Counted from the stretch's first letter, positions 7,615 through 16,521 are shown. The stretch is DNA of 37,246 nucleotides from Opitutaceae bacterium (GCA_025360455.1 JANYCF010000103.1:1-37246), one strand, 5' to 3'. The notes: generated by a model from the letters alone, not told the origin. Translations and numbers: made by a program.

Positions 7615-10098
7615 ATGCTCGCCCGTCTTGAATCCCAATTTCACCGCCTGCGCCGCCGACTGAGTCGCAGCGAATGGGCCATCCGTCACCTTGGCCTGAC
7701 ACCATCGGAAGGAACCAGCGAGGAGCCGGGCCTGTTGATCATCCAAATCGACGGTCTCGCACGCTCACAACTTGAGCAGGCCATCGCGAAAGGGCGCATG
7801 CCCTTTCTGCGCCGTCTCCTGAAAAGCAAAATCTACGACAAGCACACCTTCTATCCTGGCATTCCCACGACTACGGCAGCCGTGCAGGCCGAATTATTCT
7901 ATGGCCTGCGCAGCGCGGTGCCGGCTTTCAGTTTTTTCCGCCGCGACAAACAGGAGCTGGGGCGGATGCTTTATCCCAGCTGGGCCAAGGATTTCGAGGC
8001 CGGCTATGCGGCGCAAGCGGACGGATTGCTCAAGGGCGGCAGTTCCTGGTCCAATATCTACACCGGCGGGGCGGAACAGAAGGAGGCGCATTTTTGCGCG
8101 GCGAGCAACGGGTTGGTCGACATGTGGCAGACGGGAAAAATCAGGAACATCCTGTTGTTTTTCCTGCTGCACTTCACTGCCGTGCTGCGCATCGCGGCAT
8201 TATTGGTCATGGAAACCGGCATCGCGCTGTGGGACGCGATTGCGGGCATCCGGCGGGGTCAGCCGGCCGGACACGAACTGCTGGTCGCCGCCTCGCGGAT
8301 TTTTGTCAGCGTCGGGTTACGCGAACTGGTGACCATGGGCGTCACGGTTGACGTGGCGCGCGGCCTTCCAGTCATCCACGTGAATTTTCTCGGTTATGAT
8401 GAACAGTCGCACGGCCGGGGCCCGGGTTCGGTCTTCGCCCACTGGTGTCTTCGCGGCATCGACCGATCCATCAAGGTGCTTTACCGCGCGGCTCACCGTT
8501 CGTCTCGGCGGGATTACGCGGTTTGGATTATTTCCGACCACGGCCAGGAACGGACGCGTTCGTTCGCCTCGGAATATCCGGGCGGCATCGAGGAGGTGGT
8601 GCGCAATTGCTACGACACCGCACGTAAACGTGATCCTGCGTGGAAGGCGCGTTCGCAGCGTCGTGATTACTCGGTGTGGTTGGGGCGTGCGACGCGGTCG
8701 GCGCGACGATTGGAGCGGATCCGTGCAGCCGACGCCCTGACCGAGGAGGAGAAGGCGACGTTCACCGTCGTCGCCGTCGGGCCGGTGGGACATGTTTATT
8801 TTGCGAAACCGCTGGACGATGAGCAGCGAGCCGCGCTTGCGAGGCGATTGGTTGATCAAGGCAAGGTGCCAGGCGTGCTGTTGAAACGGACGGATGGAAC
8901 GATCACTTGGTTTCACGCTCAAGGCACTACGGCGGTGCCGGAGGAAGTGCCGGCGATGTTGACACATCCGGAAGCGATGCGGGCGGAAATAGCGAAGGAC
9001 ATCGTGGAGTTTTGCAGCAATCGCGATTCAGGAGATTTGATTTTGCTGGGCTGGTCACCGGGCGAGGGGACATGGACGTTTGCACCCGAGCGGGGTGCTC
9101 ATGGCGGTCTGGGCACGGAGGAGACGCAGGGCTTTGCGCTGCTGCCGGGACGCACGCTGTTGCCGGCGGGCACGAAAGATTTCATCCGGCCCTCGGCGCT
9201 GCGCCAAGCCGCGCTGTATCACCTGGGTCGGGAAACCTTGACGCGTGCGCCCCGTACCCGGGCTGAACACCCCGAACCGTCGGTGCGCATCATGACTTAT
9301 AATGTCCATGGCTGTTATGGCACGGACGGACGAATTTCCCCGCGGCGGATCGCGCGCATAATTGAGGCCGAGACACCCGATCCCGATATTGTGGCGTTGC
9401 AGGAGATTGATCACGGCCGGCGGCGCTCGCGGGCCGAAGATCAGGCTGGGCTTATCGCGCAGCTCACCGGGATGAACTATGAGTTCTGCCCGACCGTGAC
9501 AGTTGACGGCGAACACTACGGGCACGCCCTCTTCAGCCCGTGGCCGATGGAGGTGGTCAAGCGCGCCCGTTTGCCGGCCGCACCGGGACGTGGCAAAAGC
9601 GAACCGCGCGCGGCGCTCTGGGTGCGCATCGCTGTGGCCGGCCGGATGATCAATGTCGTGACCACTCATCTCGGGCTCGGCTGGAACGAGGGCTTGGTGC
9701 AGGTCCGGGCCTTGCTCGGAGAGGACTGGTTGGGCGGCATCCCGGCGGATGAGCCGGTGGTGTTGTGCGGGGATTTTAATTTGTCGCCCGGCGGGGCGGC
9801 GTACCGGCACCTGACCTCCCGCTTGCGTGATGCACAACTGGCACTGCGGGGCCACACGCCGCTACGAACTTTCAGCTCGATCCGTCCGATCCTGCGGATT
9901 GATCACGTCATGCTTTCGCCGCACTTCGAGGTCAAAGGCGTGAGCGTGCCACGCAATCATCTTACGCGGGTTGCTTCCGACCACTTCCCGCTCGTCGTTG
10001 ATCTCCAAGTGTTGTCTGCAGCCGGCGCAGCGCCCACCACGACGCGGTCAGAATCACCGCACCATAAGCCACCATTAGCAGCACCCGTCCCAAGGTGA
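7615..10098 (+). CDS. fusion of alkaline-phosphatase-type phosphodiesterase and EEP phosphatase domain
   Basis: The protein has 827 residues. The N-terminal part (about 35-540) belongs to the type I phosphodiesterase/nucleotide pyrophosphatase branch of the alkaline phosphatase superfamily: metal Asp in LLIIQIDGL (D46), a Thr nucleophile candidate in PGIPTTTAA (T85-87), D262/H266 in GYDEQSHG, D308/H309 in IISDHGQE, and GAHGG. A hydrophobic stretch at about 179-210 suggests membrane association. From about residue 557 an endonuclease/exonuclease/phosphatase domain follows (TYNVHG, VALQEID, TTHLGLGW, LCGDFNL, RIDHVM, SDHFPLVVDL). The last ~28 residues are low-complexity and antisense to the convergent VTT gene. 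It begins 6 bases after the glycosyltransferase stop. A phospholipid or lipid-linked phosphoester substrate is inferred from context. Confidence 0.85.
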   Translation: MLARLESQFHRLRRRLSRSEWAIRHLGLTPSEGTSEEPGLLIIQIDGLARSQLEQAIAKGRMPFLRRLLKSKIYDKHTFYPGIPTTTAAVQAELFYGLRSAVPAFSFFRRDKQELGRMLYPSWAKDFEAGYAAQADGLLKGGSSWSNIYTGGAEQKEAHFCAASNGLVDMWQTGKIRNILLFFLLHFTAVLRIAALLVMETGIALWDAIAGIRRGQPAGHELLVAASRIFVSVGLRELVTMGVTVDVARGLPVIHVNFLGYDEQSHGRGPGSVFAHWCLRGIDRSIKVLYRAAHRSSRRDYAVWIISDHGQERTRSFASEYPGGIEEVVRNCYDTARKRDPAWKARSQRRDYSVWLGRATRSARRLERIRAADALTEEEKATFTVVAVGPVGHVYFAKPLDDEQRAALARRLVDQGKVPGVLLKRTDGTITWFHAQGTTAVPEEVPAMLTHPEAMRAEIAKDIVEFCSNRDSGDLILLGWSPGEGTWTFAPERGAHGGLGTEETQGFALLPGRTLLPAGTKDFIRPSALRQAALYHLGRETLTRAPRTRAEHPEPSVRIMTYNVHGCYGTDGRISPRRIARIIEAETPDPDIVALQEIDHGRRRSRAEDQAGLIAQLTGMNYEFCPTVTVDGEHYGHALFSPWPMEVVKRARLPAAPGRGKSEPRAALWVRIAVAGRMINVVTTHLGLGWNEGLVQVRALLGEDWLGGIPADEPVVLCGDFNLSPGGAAYRHLTSRLRDAQLALRGHTPLRTFSSIRPILRIDHVMLSPHFEVKGVSVPRNHLTRVASDHFPLVVDLQVLSAAGAAPTTTRSESPHHKPPLAAPVPR

Positions 10099-10669
10099 GC
10101 TGGTGGCTCTGACCGCCGAAAATAACCGCGATGGATGAACGGGCGCCGTGCATGGGCAGGCAGATGCCGAGGTAAAGGCGCAGCGGCACGCCGATCAGCG
10201 GCAGCGTATAGTTCTGGGCAAAGTAAGGCGCGCCCGGGATGAGCATGGTGAACACGGTCACCGGTGCATGGGCCCCGGGCGGGATTTTATCCCGGACTGA
10301 TTTGAACTGCCGTGCAAAAAAACTGCGCCGCCAATGAACCAGCGCGTAACTGGCGAGCAGCTGCAGCAAAATGGAGAGCCACACCAGCGCCAGTCCCAGC
10401 GGAATGCCAAAGCGCATGCCGGCGACGACGTGGAGGACGCTGGCAGGAAAGCCCACCAGCGGCAGGACGGTGAGGAGAAAAAATGCCAGTCCTCCGTTCA
10501 ACTCGGCTGCTTTGGAACGGACGACCTCCAGATCGAATTTCTGATGAAGCAGGACCAGGCCCGCGATAACGAGTACAGCAATCACCCAAAAACGGGTGGA
10601 ACGAAAAAAGGCCGGCCACTGTTTTGGACGAAATAGTTTCTGACGAAAATTGGCGATGAAGGCGTGCAT
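9962..10669 (-). CDS. VTT-domain (TVP38/TMEM64, DedA-like) membrane protein
   Basis: The 235-residue integral membrane protein has a helix at about 27-45, then FFLLTVLPLVGFPASVLHVVAGMRFGIPLGLALVWLS. The second half includes FTMLIPGAPYFAQNYTLPLIGVPLRLYLGI. The GxxxG-rich re-entrant loops and the PGxPYxxQNY motif are typical of VTT/DedA proteins, some of which act as phospholipid scramblases. It lies 78 bases downstream of the cardiolipin synthase-like gene on the same strand, so co-transcription is likely. Its last ~45 codons overlap the end of the fusion gene on the other strand by 137 bases. A second VTT protein is encoded at 12288. Confidence 0.85.
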   Translation of the reverse strand: MHAFIANFRQKLFRPKQWPAFFRSTRFWVIAVLVIAGLVLLHQKFDLEVVRSKAAELNGGLAFFLLTVLPLVGFPASVLHVVAGMRFGIPLGLALVWLSILLQLLASYALVHWRRSFFARQFKSVRDKIPPGAHAPVTVFTMLIPGAPYFAQNYTLPLIGVPLRLYLGICLPMHGARSSIAVIFGGQSHQLTLGRVLLMVAYGAVILTASWWALRRLQTTLGDQRRAGSGRKQPA

Positions 10670-10747
10670 CTAAATTAAATTATGGAGTCCGCGTGAACCG
10701 GTAGATTGGGCTCATCTAGGCCGGCGAAAGGGTGCCGGGTTGAAGGA

Positions 10748-12109
10748 TCAAAAAAGTGCACGGAATGTCCCGCAAAATTGATCCACCAGCTTAATGTAGA
10801 AGGGTCGGTGGCGGAATTCGTCGAGAGTGAGGCGGGTGGACTTCGCCAGATCGTCCGCAAATGATTTTTGAAATGCCTCGGCGGTGGGCCGGTCGATGAC
10901 GTTGATATTCACCTCGTCGTTGATGCTGAAGGAGCGGTTGTCGAAATTGACCGAGCCGAGCGTTACGAACACATCATCGACGATCATCACCTTGCAGTGG
11001 TAGAGCGAAGGCATGTAGCGATGGAATTCGACCCCGGCCTTAAGTAGTTCGCCCCAGCGGGAGCGGGCGGCGGCCCGGCCGAAACGCGAGTCGTTTTTGA
11101 ACGGCACCACCACCTCGATCCGCACACCGCGCTGGCGGGCGGCGAGCAGCATTTCGATGGCGAGATCATCCGGCACAAAATAGGCGTGGGAAAGTTGGAT
11201 GGATTTTCGCGCGGAAGCGATGGCCAGCAGGTAGGAAAGCCGGGCATTCTCGGGATGTTCACCCGGTCCGCTCATGAAACAATTGGCTGCCGCGCGGCCC
11301 GCCGACGGAGTTTCAGGAAAATAATCGGGACCGGTGAGCAAGCGGGAGGTGGTTTGCAGCCAATTGGTCGCGAATACCGCCTGCATTTGACGGACGGCGG
11401 GGCCGGTAATGCGCGCCTGGGTCTCGCGCCAGAAACCTTCCTGGTCGCCATCCCCTAACCAAGTGTCGTCGATGCAGACCCCGCCGGTGAAACCCACCTT
11501 GCCATCCACGATGAGCAGTTTGCGATGGCTGCGGTGATTGAGATTAAGTTTTAGATTGTAGAAATGCTCGCGCCCGTAGACCACGAATTCCACTCCGGCC
11601 GCCTTCATGCGGTCGATGTCGGCCAGCTTGAGTTTTAAATTGCCGGCCCCATCGACGAGGGCGTGGACCTTGACGCCATGCCGGGCCCGTTCGATGAGGA
11701 CAGCGCAGAACTGGTCGCTGACTTCCCCCGAAGCCCAGATGTAGGATTCCAGCGTGATGGATTTTTCAGCGGTGCGGATGGCCGCGAGCATGGCCGGAAA
11801 GATTTCCCGGCCGTTGATCAGGGGTTCGACCTTGTTGCCTTTCATGAATTCGGCCCCGAGAAGCGGACCCGCGAAATCGCGGAAGAGCGGATCGTCCACG
11901 CTCACTGCAGAGACGATGGGATTCCGCAGCATGCGGGCGGAACTGGCGTAGAGGAGCAGCCCGAAGAAACCGGCCAGCCCTGCCAGCAGAATCCATTGCA
12001 GCCCGATTTGCAGTTTCGCGGCCCGCTGTTTCCGGCGGGGAGCCGAGGCAGCGCATTTCTCGCGAAATTTTTCTAGGCTTCGGGTGAGTCTGGGCAGGAG
12101 ATGAGGCAT
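10748..12109 (-). CDS. cardiolipin synthase-like phospholipase D family protein
   Basis: The 453-residue protein has an N-terminal transmembrane segment (about 33-55) and two PLD catalytic motifs. HKD-1 is NHRSHRKLLIVDGKVGFTGG; HKD-2 is LYHCKVMIVDDVFVTLGSVNFDNRS. Bacterial Cls enzymes use the two His residues to join two phosphatidylglycerols into cardiolipin at the inner membrane. Typical Cls proteins have two N-terminal helices and about 480 residues; this one has a single helix and fits the ClsB/ClsC-like group. It is probably the first gene of a two-gene minus-strand operon with the VTT gene. The exact lipid product cannot be deduced. Confidence 0.9.
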   Translation of the reverse strand: MPHLLPRLTRSLEKFREKCAASAPRRKQRAAKLQIGLQWILLAGLAGFFGLLLYASSARMLRNPIVSAVSVDDPLFRDFAGPLLGAEFMKGNKVEPLINGREIFPAMLAAIRTAEKSITLESYIWASGEVSDQFCAVLIERARHGVKVHALVDGAGNLKLKLADIDRMKAAGVEFVVYGREHFYNLKLNLNHRSHRKLLIVDGKVGFTGGVCIDDTWLGDGDQEGFWRETQARITGPAVRQMQAVFATNWLQTTSRLLTGPDYFPETPSAGRAAANCFMSGPGEHPENARLSYLLAIASARKSIQLSHAYFVPDDLAIEMLLAARQRGVRIEVVVPFKNDSRFGRAAARSRWGELLKAGVEFHRYMPSLYHCKVMIVDDVFVTLGSVNFDNRSFSINDEVNINVIDRPTAEAFQKSFADDLAKSTRLTLDEFRHRPFYIKLVDQFCGTFRALF

Positions 12110-12287
12110 GGCTGCATCCCACCGACAGGGCCGGAAATCGATCCGGACGATGCCAAGGAGGATATAACCTTAACCGATGATTGCCTGAGAGGTTCCCCCA
12201 TTTTTAGAAAACCATCCGGTTCGGTGCATTAATCCTTGGTAACATCATTTCTCCATAGCGGTCATAGGCGTAGCATTTCTTTCTAAA

Positions 12288-12965
12288 ATGATTCCAAAAA
12301 CCAAATGGAGCCTGCTGGCTCTCGCCTCGCTCCTGGCCATCGCGATTGTGGCGGGATTATGCGAAGAGGTCGATTGGCACGCCCTGCGGCAGTCACTCGA
12401 GACGATGGACCGGGTTCCGTTACTGACGCTGGTGGCCGTTTTGCCGATCATCGGGTTTTCCATCGCCTTAATCTATCTGGTGGTCGGAGCGGTGTTTGGT
12501 GGCTGGATGGGACTGATCGTAATTGCCGGTGCCACTGCGGTGCACTTGCTCGGCAGTCATTGGATTGCCCGGAGTTTTTTGCGGGCACCCGTCCAGCGGT
12601 TTCTAAAACAGCGGAAATACCGGATGCCTGAATTGCCAGAAGGGGAAAAGTGGGCGGTCGTGCTGATGACAGCGCTGGTGCCGGGTCTGCCTTACTTTGT
12701 CCGGAACTACCTGCTGGCCCTGTCGGATATTCCATTGCGAACCTACTTCTGGATTTGCTGGCCGGTCTTTGTCATTCGCTCGGCCGTGGTGATTTTTCTG
12801 GGAGATTTCAGCGGGGACATCAGCGGGCGGCGGGTGGCCGTGTTGGGGACGGTGCTGGCAGTGAAAGTAGTCATCTGCGCCTATCTCATCCATCGGTTGC
12901 GGGCACGCCGCAAGGCCAAGGCGGGCGTGTCTGCCGGCGCCACCGCACCGGCCACTGCGCGCTGA
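12288..12965 (+). CDS. VTT-domain (TVP38/TMEM64) membrane protein, second copy
   Basis: The 225-residue protein has an N-terminal helix (WSLLALASLLAIAIVAGL), a hydrophobic core LIYLVVGAVFGGWMGLIVIAGATAVHLLGS, and VLMTALVPGLPYFVRNYLLALSDIPLRTYFWI, equivalent to the motif in the 9962-10669 protein. Both are diverged members of one family, not recent duplicates. It is divergent from the cardiolipin synthase-like gene. The basic, Ala-rich tail (RARRKAKAG) is presumably cytoplasmic. A lipid transport or scrambling role is inferred from family knowledge. Confidence 0.85.
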   Translation: MIPKTKWSLLALASLLAIAIVAGLCEEVDWHALRQSLETMDRVPLLTLVAVLPIIGFSIALIYLVVGAVFGGWMGLIVIAGATAVHLLGSHWIARSFLRAPVQRFLKQRKYRMPELPEGEKWAVVLMTALVPGLPYFVRNYLLALSDIPLRTYFWICWPVFVIRSAVVIFLGDFSGDISGRRVAVLGTVLAVKVVICAYLIHRLRARRKAKAGVSAGATAPATAR

Positions 12966-13034
12966 CCGGTGGCCGGATGATAATGTTTGGTAACCGGGAC
13001 GCCAGTTACGGGTCAAAGTGAAAAACCATTTCCT

Positions 13035-13763
13035 ATGCGCGTCTTGTTTGTATTTTTTTCACTCACATTTCTCAGCCCCGTCTTCGCCGACACTCCGCCC
13101 CTTCTGCAACAGGCGGCGGAAAAATGGTTGGGGGAACGCGACAACTGGGCGTTTACCATGCTGGTCCGCGAATTTGATGGAGGCCGGATCAAGGAGGAAC
13201 GTACGGAACGCTATGATCCTTCACAACCGGGCGTCGCCCGTTGGGCTTTGCTTTCCGTCAATGGAAAGCCGCCGGCCGAAGAACGCCGGGCCGAATGGCA
13301 GAAGCACAAAACGAAGAAGAGGAAAAATCCGGGCAAGCCGCTCAACGAATATCTGGAATTTGACCGAGCCACCGTGGTGAAGCAGGATGCGGAGATGGTC
13401 TGCTATAACCTGCCACTCCGCGCCAACCATGCTTGGCTCTTCCCACTGGACAAAGTTTCCCTGCGCGTGACCGTCAATAAATCCACTCTGGCCATCGAGG
13501 ATGTCGCCGCTGGCATCGATGAGCCCTTCAAGGTGGCGCTGGGGTTGGCCCAGGTCATGAACGTCGATATTGACGTGCAAATGAATCCGCCTGAGCAAGG
13601 CGGCGACAAAGCCGATCCGGCGGCCGCGAAACCTGAGGGCACGGCTCGCGCCGTGGTGAGCAAGTTCGGGGAGCGGATTGAATATGGCTGGAGTGATTTT
13701 AAACGTGTCACGCCTCATCCCGACAACGTGATCGCCCGTTCACCCCAGGATGAAAAGAAGTAA
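13035..13763 (+). CDS. secreted protein of unknown function
   Basis: The protein has 242 residues from the ATG at 13035, which is chosen because it gives a signal peptide at once (MRVLFVFFSLTFLSPVFADT, likely cleavage after VFA). The frame is open further upstream to 12987. The mature part has no recognised motif. It is charged and contains a Lys-rich stretch (KHKTKKRKNPGK) and a central segment (VVKQDAEMVCYNLPLRANHAWLFPLDKVSLRVTVNKSTLAIEDV) that looks like a beta-sandwich typical of periplasmic lipoprotein-carrier-like folds. It lies 69 bases after the VTT gene on the same strand and may be co-transcribed. Confidence 0.75.
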   Translation: MRVLFVFFSLTFLSPVFADTPPLLQQAAEKWLGERDNWAFTMLVREFDGGRIKEERTERYDPSQPGVARWALLSVNGKPPAEERRAEWQKHKTKKRKNPGKPLNEYLEFDRATVVKQDAEMVCYNLPLRANHAWLFPLDKVSLRVTVNKSTLAIEDVAAGIDEPFKVALGLAQVMNVDIDVQMNPPEQGGDKADPAAAKPEGTARAVVSKFGERIEYGWSDFKRVTPHPDNVIARSPQDEKK

Positions 13764-13814
13764 CGCTTCAAATGTTGGCGGGTCGCGGGGTTTTCGCGGA
13801 CGGGAACGGCCAGC

Positions 13815-14336
13815 TCAAAGAATCGTCGTGCTGGCTTTGACTTTTCCGTAAGCATCTTGGGTTCGCATCCATGCCCGACCGACTTTATCCTTCCGCTGAT
13901 TCCAGGTTTCAGGATCGGCTTTGCGCAATTCTTCGCCGGTGGATTTCAGATAAACCCGGGCATCGCCCATTTCCTTCATGGCGAAATCCCAATCCTTGGT
14001 GTCCACGGTGCTGTTCAAGGTGGCGCGTTTGGCGTTTAGTTCTTGGATCTGTTCATCCACTTGGGCTTCCAATTTTTCCAAGCCCGCAAAAAATTGGGCG
14101 CGGTTGTCGTAGGTGTAGTCCTTAAGGTCGATCCAGCGGGTGGAGGCAACGTTAGCCTCAGCTGTGGCTACAGGTTGAAACGTGGCTTGAGTGGCAACAG
14201 CGGGCAACGTGTTGTCCGCCGAGATCCGGCCCGCCATCACGACTGGCGGTGTTTTCTTAGGGCAGCCAGCGGCGAAAAATGCAGCTAGGCTGAGAATGGC
14301 AAAGGTCATTATATGAAGAAAGGGTTTTGTTTTCAT
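13815..14336 (-). CDS. lipoprotein of unknown function
   Basis: The protein has 173 residues with an N-terminal lipoprotein signal (MKTKPFLHIMTFAILSLAAF, then FAAGC, Cys at residue 25). The mature part has a Thr/Ala-rich linker and a helical region (about 70-165; LEKLEAQVDEQIQELNAKRATLN...EEL) probably forming a coiled coil. It lies 53 bases downstream of the YXWGXW lipoprotein gene on the same strand, so both are probably transcribed from site C. Confidence 0.8.
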   Translation of the reverse strand: MKTKPFLHIMTFAILSLAAFFAAGCPKKTPPVVMAGRISADNTLPAVATQATFQPVATAEANVASTRWIDLKDYTYDNRAQFFAGLEKLEAQVDEQIQELNAKRATLNSTVDTKDWDFAMKEMGDARVYLKSTGEELRKADPETWNQRKDKVGRAWMRTQDAYGKVKASTTIL

Positions 14337-14389
14337 GTCGGTGCTTTAATCGCCGGACGGTGGTTGTTTTGATACCGTTCCTCTTTTGG

Positions 14390-14827
14390 TTAGTTCCAAT
14401 AGCCTTCGTAAAACTTATAGGCATTGCCGTGCTGCTCCCAACGCGGTGCGACCCAGACCGCGCCCGTATTTGGCGGCAGTTCCCAATGGCCAGCCATCCA
14501 CTCATAGCGGTTGTTGCGCCAGGTCCAGTAGCCGGCGATCCATACATGCTGCGACGAGGGTTGAGCCAGCACGACCTCTTGTTGCACGGCGGGAGGGGCC
14601 TGAGTGACGACAATGGTGTTCGGGACGGACGTTGTCGGTGTGGCCGTAATGATTGTTTGGGTCGGGGCAGGAGGAGGCAGGGCGGAAACAAGGTGCGAAT
14701 CCGGTTCGCTGGCACAACCGGTGAGCAAAACAATAACGCCGCAGCAGGCAAGCAGTGCGGTCATAGGCCGGGCCGGGTGACCGGCGGCCGAGGCTGAAAG
14801 AGGACGATCAATCATGGTAGGTTTCAT
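14390..14827 (-). CDS. YXWGXW-type repeat lipoprotein
   Basis: The C-terminal part carries the aromatic repeats VWIAGYWTWRNNRYEWMAGHWELPPN...WVAPRWEQHGNAYKFYEGYW, matching the YXWGXW/WXXGXW repeat family of surface lipoproteins. A lipobox is seen in CGVIVLLTGC followed by a Pro/Thr-rich linker. The start is uncertain: ATGs at 14827, 14815 and 14764 are all in frame, and the promoter-like element at 14831-14870 would start transcription near 14827. That favours 14815 or 14764, or a leaderless message. Function is unknown, with an envelope location. It probably forms an operon with the lipoprotein gene that follows it. Confidence 0.8.
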   Translation of the reverse strand: MKPTMIDRPLSASAAGHPARPMTALLACCGVIVLLTGCASEPDSHLVSALPPPAPTQTIITATPTTSVPNTIVVTQAPPAVQQEVVLAQPSSQHVWIAGYWTWRNNRYEWMAGHWELPPNTGAVWVAPRWEQHGNAYKFYEGYWN

Positions 14828-14830
14828 GAC

Positions 14831-14870
14831 GAAAATATAGCGCACTCATTTTTTGGCGCTATGGGGCGTT
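14831..14870 (-). promoter_or_regulatory. stress-type promoter element, site C
   Basis: On the minus strand AACGCCCCATAG (14870-14859), an 18-base spacer and CTATATTTTC (14840-14831) match site D at 20 of 22 block positions. It drives the YXWGXW lipoprotein gene. ATAGCGC and GCGCTAT inside it also form an inverted repeat. Confidence 0.6.
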
Positions 14871-14976
14871 CTGCCACCATGCACGCTGCGGTAATTTTAT
14901 TATCATTCGAACGCGTTACGGTAAACACCCACTGTTTCTCAACAGAAGAGCCGGGTATAGTCGGGCACGTTAATTT

Positions 14977-16032
14977 ATGACAAATTCAACCGGTGCCCGC
15001 GTATCACTCTTGTTGGGAAAGAAAACGACCGTGGCTGAAAAAACAAAAATGTGCGGGCACGTGTCCGAGGAAGATTGCGCCCGCTACGGCCATTATTTCG
15101 TGGGCGCATTATTTGCCTTCAGCCTATTTCCGTTGGTGGTCAGCCGCAGCACGGCCGCTCCGGTTGAAAATACTCCTGTGCCGGCGACGCACGGAGAGGG
15201 GATTTTCCCGCCCGCCGTCCCGTTTGTCCACGGCGACGATGAGTTTCTCATCCCCGAGATCTTTCAGGGGCACCTGCCCACGACATTGGAAAAATCCGCG
15301 CTGCGGTTTTCGATGAATCCACGCGTCGATGATTTGCAAAACAAGGATCACATGCGCCTGAGCACGGGCTTGCGCTACGGCGTGTCGGAGAACTTTGAAG
15401 TGAGCGCGAGTAGCGAGCTGTATTTCAGTCATGGTCGCGGAAACATCCGCTCTTTTGAGGATTATGGGGCGGCTGATTTGAAACTCGCCACTAAGATCAA
15501 CCTCGGGGAACCATTTTTACCCGGCTGGAAAGTCGGCACCGGGTTTGCGTATCAGTTTCCGACCGGGCGGCCGCCGGCCGAGCTGACCGATGGGCTGCGC
15601 CATTTCATGCCTTACGTCACGTTCTCCCACCGGCTTGAGTCGCATCCCGCCATGCGGATATTCTTTGGCTTTCGATTCGATGTCCTGGACCACACTGGCA
15701 TTCAGGGAGAATTTGGAAAAAATTCACTCCATGATAATTCATCGGGTATCACGGGTGGGTGGGTAATCGATCGCAAGAACTGGCACTATACGTTCGAGGC
15801 CTCATACGATACGACGCGATGGATGAGCCACTCCGTCGCGGATGTGTATGAGATACGCCCCGGAGTGATGTGGGAAATTCCCAAGCGAAACTATCCCCAG
15901 CTGAAGAGCAACTGGCTTGTCGGCGTCGCCCTAAAAAGCACTTTCGGCCCCGGTGGGACCAGCTTGGGCGCCTCGTTCCGGCTTCGCTACAGTCGCGATT
16001 TCAAGCATCTGTTTCGTCGTGCTCCACGATAG
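14977..16032 (+). CDS. probable outer-membrane beta-barrel protein
   Basis: The protein has 351 residues. A signal-like hydrophobic segment lies at about 41-62 (YFVGALFAFSLFPLVVSRSTAA), which means either an unusually long N-region or a later start. The rest alternates short hydrophobic strands with polar turns (LRLSTGLRYGVSENFEVSASSELYFSH, KVGTGFAYQFPTGRPP, MRIFFGFRFDVLD, NWHYTFEASYDTTRW), ending in FRLRYSRDFKHLFRRAPR. This is the pattern of outer-membrane barrels of the phenol-degradation/MetA-like type. Specificity is unknown. It is divergent from the YXWGXW lipoprotein gene. Confidence 0.7.
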   Translation: MTNSTGARVSLLLGKKTTVAEKTKMCGHVSEEDCARYGHYFVGALFAFSLFPLVVSRSTAAPVENTPVPATHGEGIFPPAVPFVHGDDEFLIPEIFQGHLPTTLEKSALRFSMNPRVDDLQNKDHMRLSTGLRYGVSENFEVSASSELYFSHGRGNIRSFEDYGAADLKLATKINLGEPFLPGWKVGTGFAYQFPTGRPPAELTDGLRHFMPYVTFSHRLESHPAMRIFFGFRFDVLDHTGIQGEFGKNSLHDNSSGITGGWVIDRKNWHYTFEASYDTTRWMSHSVADVYEIRPGVMWEIPKRNYPQLKSNWLVGVALKSTFGPGGTSLGASFRLRYSRDFKHLFRRAPR

Positions 16033-16073
16033 AATGAATCGGGTGGTCCTATACTGGACCCGAACAGGGGGGA

Positions 16074-16352
16074 TCAGCGGGTGGAGGCAGCTGATCGCTT
16101 CTTGCGCCGGGGAAGCATGGCCCTTGCTTTTTTCAACCCACGTTTCGCCCAATTAAATTCTGAGGCCAGAATCGCCAGTCCCAGCGGAATGACAATAAAA
16201 GCCGGGCCGGGCAACACCAGCATGGCGATACCGACGACCATGACACCTCCGCCCGCGATCGCGATTCCGACCTTGCGCACAGCAGGCAAGTTCATTTTGC
16301 CCCGATACTGGCGGTATCGGGTGATGAAATATTTTATCATGAAGCGTATCAT
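16074..16352 (-). CDS. PGPGW-family small transmembrane protein
   Basis: The protein has 92 residues with two helices joined at the family motif. GIAIAGGGVMVVGIAMLVLPGPAFIVIPLGLAILASEFNWAKR shows the VLPGP...LGLAILA(S/T)EF pattern of the PGPGW family, with PGPAF replacing PGPGW. Both ends are basic (RQYRGK, RRKKRS). Its function is unknown in the family. It is the only gene between the convergent barrel gene and the terminator-like hairpin at 16522-16553. Confidence 0.8.
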   Translation of the reverse strand: MIRFMIKYFITRYRQYRGKMNLPAVRKVGIAIAGGGVMVVGIAMLVLPGPAFIVIPLGLAILASEFNWAKRGLKKARAMLPRRKKRSAASTR

Positions 16353-16521
16353 TTAAGTTGGCTGGAGGGGGAAGGTTGCTCAAAGCGGCAGCCACAGTGA
16401 ACGCAGGGCCGGGGCGGTTTCTCGCTTCCCGGTTAATTTCTCGGCCAATTACCACAGGTTTGGTTTTCGGTTGGCGCAGGGAGAATGCTTCAATGGCACT
16501 CGCAGAATTGGGATCGGATCG

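Noticed and set aside
12948-12976. CCGGCCAC/GTGGCCGG hairpin at the end of the second VTT gene
   Set aside because: It overlaps the coding end and lacks a T-run; GC-rich chance pairing is likely.
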